A DNA stretch of 64,000 nt from contig JBHJHE010000045.1 in assembly GCA_050331095.1 (NCBI GenBank), positions 11,567 through 75,566 of the forward strand, written 5' to 3'. Below are positions 59,947 through 64,000 of this stretch, piece after piece. The notes below the pieces were generated by a model. It was not told where the DNA came from. It was given only the letters and a program-made list of their open reading frames with translations, and made no database searches. Position 1 is the first letter of the stretch, and every line of letters begins with the position of its first letter. The stretch is from MED-G105 sp050331095 (GTDB lineage Bacteria; Pseudomonadota; Alphaproteobacteria; Caulobacterales; Parvularculaceae). The translations under genes and the position numbers were made by a program.

Positions 59947-60188
59947 CGTCTCCTCCGGTTCAGCGTTGGCGGATGCGGGCAGCCTACATTACTTCAATGA
60001 CCATTGATATAATGAGACGCAGCGCGCGGCGCCGCGCTGGGGCCTCGCTAACGCCTGGATTTTCGGTCACATTCCTGCCTACATTCGCGGATCAGTTTTC
60101 GCGCCGCCGCGACCCGGACCCGGGCCGCAACGCAAACGCCGCCAACTAGCGACGCGGGACAGGACGCGCCGCGCCGGAGGACCCCCCC

Positions 60189-61757
60189 ATGTCAGACACG
60201 CTCGCCAATCCGCCGGGCTCCGCCGCGCCCGGCGTCGCCGACGAACGCAAGACCTGGTTCGGCCACCCGCGCGGGCTTGCGGTCTGTTTCTTCACTGAGA
60301 TGTGGGAGCGCTTTTCGTACTACGGGATGCGCACGATCCTCGTCCTCTATCTGACGAAGTATCATCTGTTCACGGCGGGCAAGGCGAGCCTGATTTACGG
60401 GGCCTACGCCGGGCTCGTCTACATGATGCCGATCCTCGGCGGCTACCTGGCGGACCGCTATCTCGGCAGCCGCAAGGCCGTCACGTACGGCGCTCTGCTG
60501 CTTGTCGCCGGCCACGGATTGATGGCCTTTCACGGGCCCGAGGCCTACGTCGAGGGCGACGCGATCGTCCGCAACGAATTCTATATCAGCGTCTTTATCC
60601 TGGCGCTGGCGCTGATCATCACCGGGGTCGGGTTCCTCAAGGCGAACATATCGACGATCGTCGGCGCGCTTTACGAGGAGAACGATCCCCGCCGCGACGG
60701 CGGCTTCTCCATCTTCTATATGGGGATCAACCTCGGCTCGCTCTTCGCGACGCTTATCGTCGGCTATGTGGGCGAAACCTACGGCTGGAACTACGGCTTC
60801 GGCATCGCCGGCATCGGCATGCTGTTCGGCCTCGTCGCGTTCCTCTCCGGCCAGTCCATGCTCGAAGGAAAAGCCGAACCGCCAAGCGAGGAGCGGCTGA
60901 AGGCGCGCTCCCCCGTCGGCCTCTCCAACGAATGGACGATTTACGTCGGGGGGATCGGCCTCGTCGTCCTCGCGTGGGTCGCGATGCAGTTTCAGGAGCT
61001 TGTGGGCTCCTTGCTTGGCGTCGCAGGCCTGACGATGCTGGCGATCATCATCGGCTACGCGTTCACGAAAACAGAAGGGGCGGCGCGTGACCGTCTACTT
61101 GTCGCGTCGTTCCTGATCGCGATCCAATCCGTGTTCTGGGCGCTGTTCGAACAACAGGCGGCGAGCCTCACGCTCCTCGCCGATCAGCAATTCAACCTCA
61201 ATGTCCTCGGGATCGAGATCAAAGCCTCGCAGGTTCAGTTCATGAACCCGCTCTTCATCGTCGTCTTCGCGCCGATCTTCGCCTGGGCCTGGGTGGCGCT
61301 GTCGCGCGCCAAGCTCGAACCTTCGACGCCGGCGAAGTTCGGCATCGCCATGCTGCTTATCGGCCTCGGCTATGTCGTCTTCGCGTGGGGCCTCGGGTTC
61401 GACGACGGCGTCAACAAAAGCTTCGTCTGGCTTGTCTTTATCTACCTCGCGTTGACGCTCGCCGAGCTTTGTCTGAGCCCCGTCGGCCTGTCCATGGTGA
61501 CCAAGCTCAGCGTGCCCCAGATCGTCGGCATGATGATGGGCACCTGGTTCCTCTTCACGGCGCTCGGCAATTACGTCGCCGGCGTGATAAGCGCGCTTGC
61601 CGGCGCCGACGCGCACGGCGGCGGCGACGCCGGTCTTCTGGATCTGCCGGCGACGATCGGCATCTACTACCGCATCGGCGCGCTCAGCGTCGTCGTGGGG
61701 CTCATCATCTTCGCCCTGACGCCGCTCATGCAGAAACGCATGCACGGCGTGAAGTAG
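60189..61757 (+). CDS. POT-family proton-dependent oligopeptide transporter
   Basis: This 522-residue membrane protein has about 14 hydrophobic helices. The POT signature is clear: FFTEMWERFSYYGMRTILVLYL and YAGLVYMMPILGGYLADRYLG, then FSIFYMGINLGSLFATLIVG and the C-terminal FIYLALTLAELCLSPVGLSM. It imports di- and tripeptides with protons. It is preceded by a 240-bp region without a gene, and followed 7 nt later by the cobalamin adenosyltransferase. Confidence 0.95.
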   Translation: MSDTLANPPGSAAPGVADERKTWFGHPRGLAVCFFTEMWERFSYYGMRTILVLYLTKYHLFTAGKASLIYGAYAGLVYMMPILGGYLADRYLGSRKAVTYGALLLVAGHGLMAFHGPEAYVEGDAIVRNEFYISVFILALALIITGVGFLKANISTIVGALYEENDPRRDGGFSIFYMGINLGSLFATLIVGYVGETYGWNYGFGIAGIGMLFGLVAFLSGQSMLEGKAEPPSEERLKARSPVGLSNEWTIYVGGIGLVVLAWVAMQFQELVGSLLGVAGLTMLAIIIGYAFTKTEGAARDRLLVASFLIAIQSVFWALFEQQAASLTLLADQQFNLNVLGIEIKASQVQFMNPLFIVVFAPIFAWAWVALSRAKLEPSTPAKFGIAMLLIGLGYVVFAWGLGFDDGVNKSFVWLVFIYLALTLAELCLSPVGLSMVTKLSVPQIVGMMMGTWFLFTALGNYVAGVISALAGADAHGGGDAGLLDLPATIGIYYRIGALSVVVGLIIFALTPLMQKRMHGVK

Positions 61758-61764
61758 GCGGGGC

Positions 61765-62343
61765 ATGGCGGGCGACCGGCTCGACAGGATCGTCACCCGC
61801 GGCGGTGACCGAGGCGAGACGTCCCTCGGCGACGGCGCGCGGGTCGGCAAGAACGACCCGCGAATCGCGCTCTTGGGGGACGTTGACGAACTAAACGCTT
61901 GGATCGGCGTCGTCCTCTCCCAGGCGCCCGGCGAGACCGTGCGCGACACGCTGGTCGGCGTGCAGCACGACTTGTTCGACCTCGGCGGCGGCCTCTGTTT
62001 TCCCGGCGCGCCGCTCTTGTCGGCCGCTCACGTGGCGCGTCTCGACGACGCGACGACGGCGCTGAACGCGGACCTGCCGCCGCTGAAAGAGTTCGTGTTG
62101 CCGGGCGGGGCGCCGACCGTCGCCTGGCTGCACGTCGCCCGCACCGTCTGTCGGCGGGCCGAGCGCACGGCGGCCGCGTTTCTGTCGCCGAGCGACGGCG
62201 GCGAAAGCGGCCACGACGACGCGAACGCCCGCGCCTATCTCAACCGACTGTCGGATTACTGCTTCGTCGCCGCGCGCGCCGAAGCGCGCCGGCTTGGCGC
62301 GCCCGAGACCCTGTGGCGAAAATCGCACAGTCTCGCACCGTAA
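61765..62343 (+). CDS. Cob(I)alamin adenosyltransferase, PduO type
   Basis: This 192-residue protein has RIVTRGGDRGETSLGDGARV and KNDPRIALLGDVDELNAWIG, the ATP-binding N-terminus of PduO-type enzymes, then FVLPGGAPTVAWLHVARTVCRRAER and AYLNRLSDYCFVAARAEA. It adds the adenosyl group to cobalamin. The first Thr/Gly motif reads TRGGDRGETS where TRTGDDGTTS is common. It lies 7 nt after the POT transporter stop and is probably in one transcript with it. Confidence 0.92.
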   Translation: MAGDRLDRIVTRGGDRGETSLGDGARVGKNDPRIALLGDVDELNAWIGVVLSQAPGETVRDTLVGVQHDLFDLGGGLCFPGAPLLSAAHVARLDDATTALNADLPPLKEFVLPGGAPTVAWLHVARTVCRRAERTAAAFLSPSDGGESGHDDANARAYLNRLSDYCFVAARAEARRLGAPETLWRKSHSLAP

Positions 62344-62682
62344 TCGCCCGGAGCGGGCGCCTGTACATCCGTTAATCGTCGCCCGGACGACTTGCCGCGG
62401 CGGCGCGCAGCGTGCGTTTTCCGTCGTCTCGGACGCCCGCAAAACCTTGTGCGACGGCGGAAAACTCAGCCTTCGGGCGAACCCTTCTCGTGCGCGTCCG
62501 TTCTCCTCTGAGGGGCCGGCGGCGAAGCGATGCGCGGTTGCAACAACGTTAACCGGATATTATCCAACAACCGCCATTTCGCCGTTTTATGCTGTCTCAC
62601 CGCTACCGAATTCGCTACCACCAACGCAGTCCATCGCCGCACGTACGTGCGCGCTGCCCACGTTCACCTGAGGAGGGGAATT
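62344..62682. other. Long leader / promoter region of the OmpA-family gene
   Basis: There are 339 bp without a convincing coding frame. The part at 62540-62600 is AT-richer, with TTGCAA and TATTAT elements that could belong to a promoter, although their spacing is short (14 nt). The frame of the porin gene stays open here but starts coding only at 62683. A long structured 5' UTR is possible. Confidence 0.5.
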
Positions 62683-63825
62683 ATGAAGCTTAAATCCGCC
62701 CTGTTGGCCGCCGTGACGGCCGTTGGCGTTTCTCCGGCCGCGCACGCTTACGAAGGCCTATACGGCGCGATCGGCGAGGGCCTGTCGTACAACCAGCCCG
62801 ATCTCGACCTTGAAGGTCTGGGTCCGGTGGAATTCGACGGCGACGCCGATTACGACAACGGCATCGGCATCTACACGTCGCTTGGCTACGCGTTCCCGAG
62901 CAATTGGCGCGTTGAGCTGGAGTTCTCGTATCGCGAGAACGATCTGCGCTTCATTTCGAGCGAAGACGCTCGCGCCAGCAACTTCAATCCGATTGACGGT
63001 GGACTGGAAGCTTATTCCGGCCACGTGAACCTGCTCTACGATTTCGACACGGGAACCGTCGTGACGCCTTTCGTCGGCGTTGGCGCCGGCGTCACCGGGT
63101 TTTCGCTTGACGCCACGTCGAGCACCGTCGATCCGATCGGCGGTTTCAACCTGAACGTCGACGACGGCGCGAATTTCCGCCTGTCGGCGCAGGCCATCGC
63201 TGGCGTGTCGGTTGAGCTCGCTGAGAATTTGGCGCTCGACCTTTCCTACCGCTACCTGGCCGCCCTTCGCGATCCTGACTTCTTCCAGGCCGATGGGCAG
63301 CAGCTGAAGGCTCAGTTCCGCAATCACAGCGCTTTCGCTGGCCTGCGTTGGAACTTCGGCGCGCCGGCCGCGGCGGCGCCGGCCGTGCAGTACAAAGACT
63401 GCTGGGACGGCTCGAGCGTGCCGGTCACGGTCGATTGCCCGCCCGAGATCGTTGAAACGACGACGGCCATCGCCGAACCGATCAATTTCGTCGTATACTT
63501 CGATTACGACAAATCGAACCTGACGCCGGAAGCGGCGAACCTCGTCTCTGAAGCCGCGGATCGCGCCCTAGCCGACGACATCGAAACCGTCGTCGTTTCG
63601 GGCAACACGGACTCCGCCGGCGGCGCTGCTTACAACCAGCGTCTCTCTGAGCGCCGGGCGTCGGTCGTTCGTGACGCGCTCATCGCCAACGGCGTTCCAG
63701 CCGACCGCATCCGCACGGAAGCGAACGGCGAGAACAACCCGGCGAAACCGACGCCGGACGGCACGCGCGAGCCGCTCAACCGTCGTACTGAAGTTTCGAT
63801 CTCGTTCGAGAACGCTTCCTCGTAA
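62683..63825 (+). CDS. OmpA-family outer membrane protein
   Basis: This 380-residue protein has signal peptide MKLKSALLAAVTAVGVSPA-AHA, an eight-stranded outer-membrane beta-barrel of about 200 residues (GLYGAIGEGLSYNQ, YTSLGYAFPSNWRVELEFSY, FVGVGAGVTGFSLD, LDLSYRYLAAL) and a linker. The peptidoglycan-binding OmpA domain has VVYFDYDKSNLTPEAANLV, GNTDSAGGAAYNQRLSERRA and PLNRRTEVS. It tethers the outer membrane to murein. It has a strong AGGAGGGG ribosome-binding site and a terminator 28 bp downstream, as expected for an abundant protein. Confidence 0.95.
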   Translation: MKLKSALLAAVTAVGVSPAAHAYEGLYGAIGEGLSYNQPDLDLEGLGPVEFDGDADYDNGIGIYTSLGYAFPSNWRVELEFSYRENDLRFISSEDARASNFNPIDGGLEAYSGHVNLLYDFDTGTVVTPFVGVGAGVTGFSLDATSSTVDPIGGFNLNVDDGANFRLSAQAIAGVSVELAENLALDLSYRYLAALRDPDFFQADGQQLKAQFRNHSAFAGLRWNFGAPAAAAPAVQYKDCWDGSSVPVTVDCPPEIVETTTAIAEPINFVVYFDYDKSNLTPEAANLVSEAADRALADDIETVVVSGNTDSAGGAAYNQRLSERRASVVRDALIANGVPADRIRTEANGENNPAKPTPDGTREPLNRRTEVSISFENASS

Positions 63826-63850
63826 AGCCTTGCTTTCACAGTCGACTGAG

Positions 63851-63885
63851 AAAAGCCGGCGCAGTTTGCGCCGGCTTTTTTCTTG
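63851..63885 (+). terminator. Rho-independent terminator of the OmpA-family gene
   Basis: The stem AAAAGCCGGCGCA / TGCGCCGGCTTTT with a GTT loop is followed by TTTTCTT. It lies just after the ompA-like stop. Confidence 0.93.
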
Positions 63886-64000
63886 TTGTAGGCGTGTGCG
63901 ACGAGAAACCACCGCGTGAAGCGTCTCGCATGCTTTACGCGGCGTTATCGTCCGTCCACAATCGTTCGCTCCATGGCTACGAAGAAAAGCTGGCGACGAC
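63886..64000 (+). other. Window end; possible start of a new gene
   Basis: Two ATG codons open frames that run off the end: 63930 (MLYAALSSVHNRSLHGYEE) and 63973 (MATKKSWRR). Too little is visible to decide which, if either, is real. Confidence 0.25.

Noticed and set aside
1..64000. CRISPR arrays, insertion sequences, integrases or prophage genes
   Set aside because: I found no direct-repeat array, transposase, integrase or phage structural gene on either strand.

Overview
The window looks like chromosomal DNA from a high-GC alphaproteobacterium. The evidence is a CpdR-type response regulator beside tRNA-Val(GAC) and an N-formylglutamate amidohydrolase-like gene, a PraR-like HTH regulator, a stand-alone homocysteine-methyltransferase module of MetH, a usg gene, and an SuhB/MmgR-like small RNA carrying the anti-Shine-Dalgarno motif UUUCCUCCCU. 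Two proteins carry PEP-CTERM or VPLPA-CTERM sorting tails, so an exosortase should exist elsewhere in the genome. The exact order is inference; a Caulobacterales/Parvularculales-like lineage would fit. I see no insertion sequence, CRISPR array, rRNA operon or prophage.

Layout. 1-6.2 kb: three histidine-kinase genes (two hybrid kinases, one REC-kinase) and tRNA-Val(CAC). 6.2-13.3 kb: rmuC, def-fmt-truA, a membrane protein and dapE. 13.4-16.5 kb: an accessory-looking island with a FeeM/autoinducer-synthase-like acyltransferase and a haem-oxygenase-like diiron oxidase in one operon, divergent from a six-TM histidine-kinase-like protein whose ATPase domain looks degenerate. 16.5-20.4 kb: tRNA-Val(GAC), cpdR, the amidohydrolase, an sRNA, a glycosyltransferase and an HTH regulator. 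20.4-25.3 kb: a methyltransferase-like lipoprotein/SCP2/lysophospholipase-like operon, hsp20 with a possible RNA thermometer, an IMPase, MAPEG and MaoC proteins. 25.3-31 kb: cell-envelope genes (CTERM proteins, lipoproteins, S1/P1 nuclease, small membrane proteins). 31-36.9 kb: nrdA with a candidate NrdR box, an ABC-F ATPase, and an AT-richer gene-poor stretch. 36.9-41.8 kb: usg, a Mur-ligase-type peptidoglycan recycling enzyme, LD-carboxypeptidase, a tandem-FKBP lipoprotein and metH module. 41.9-50.5 kb: argE, a CBS protein, methyltransferase, galE, VanZ-like, TerC and a P450. 50.7-52.4 kb: a TetR regulator with a long palindromic operator and two divergent target genes. 52.5-59.6 kb: the TCA block sucD-sucA-sucB-lpd, without sucC. 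60.2-64 kb: POT peptide transporter, PduO-type cobalamin adenosyltransferase and an OmpA-family porin.

How it fits together. Most of the window is housekeeping metabolism and envelope maintenance. The least ordinary parts are the 13.4-16.5 kb module, which may make and sense a fatty-acyl-derived compound; two genes that appear to start with AUA behind strong ribosome-binding sites; and loss of key catalytic residues in GalE (YxxxK lysine to Met) and in the second Walker A of the ABC-F protein (Lys to Asn). The last items could be real divergence or sequence errors.
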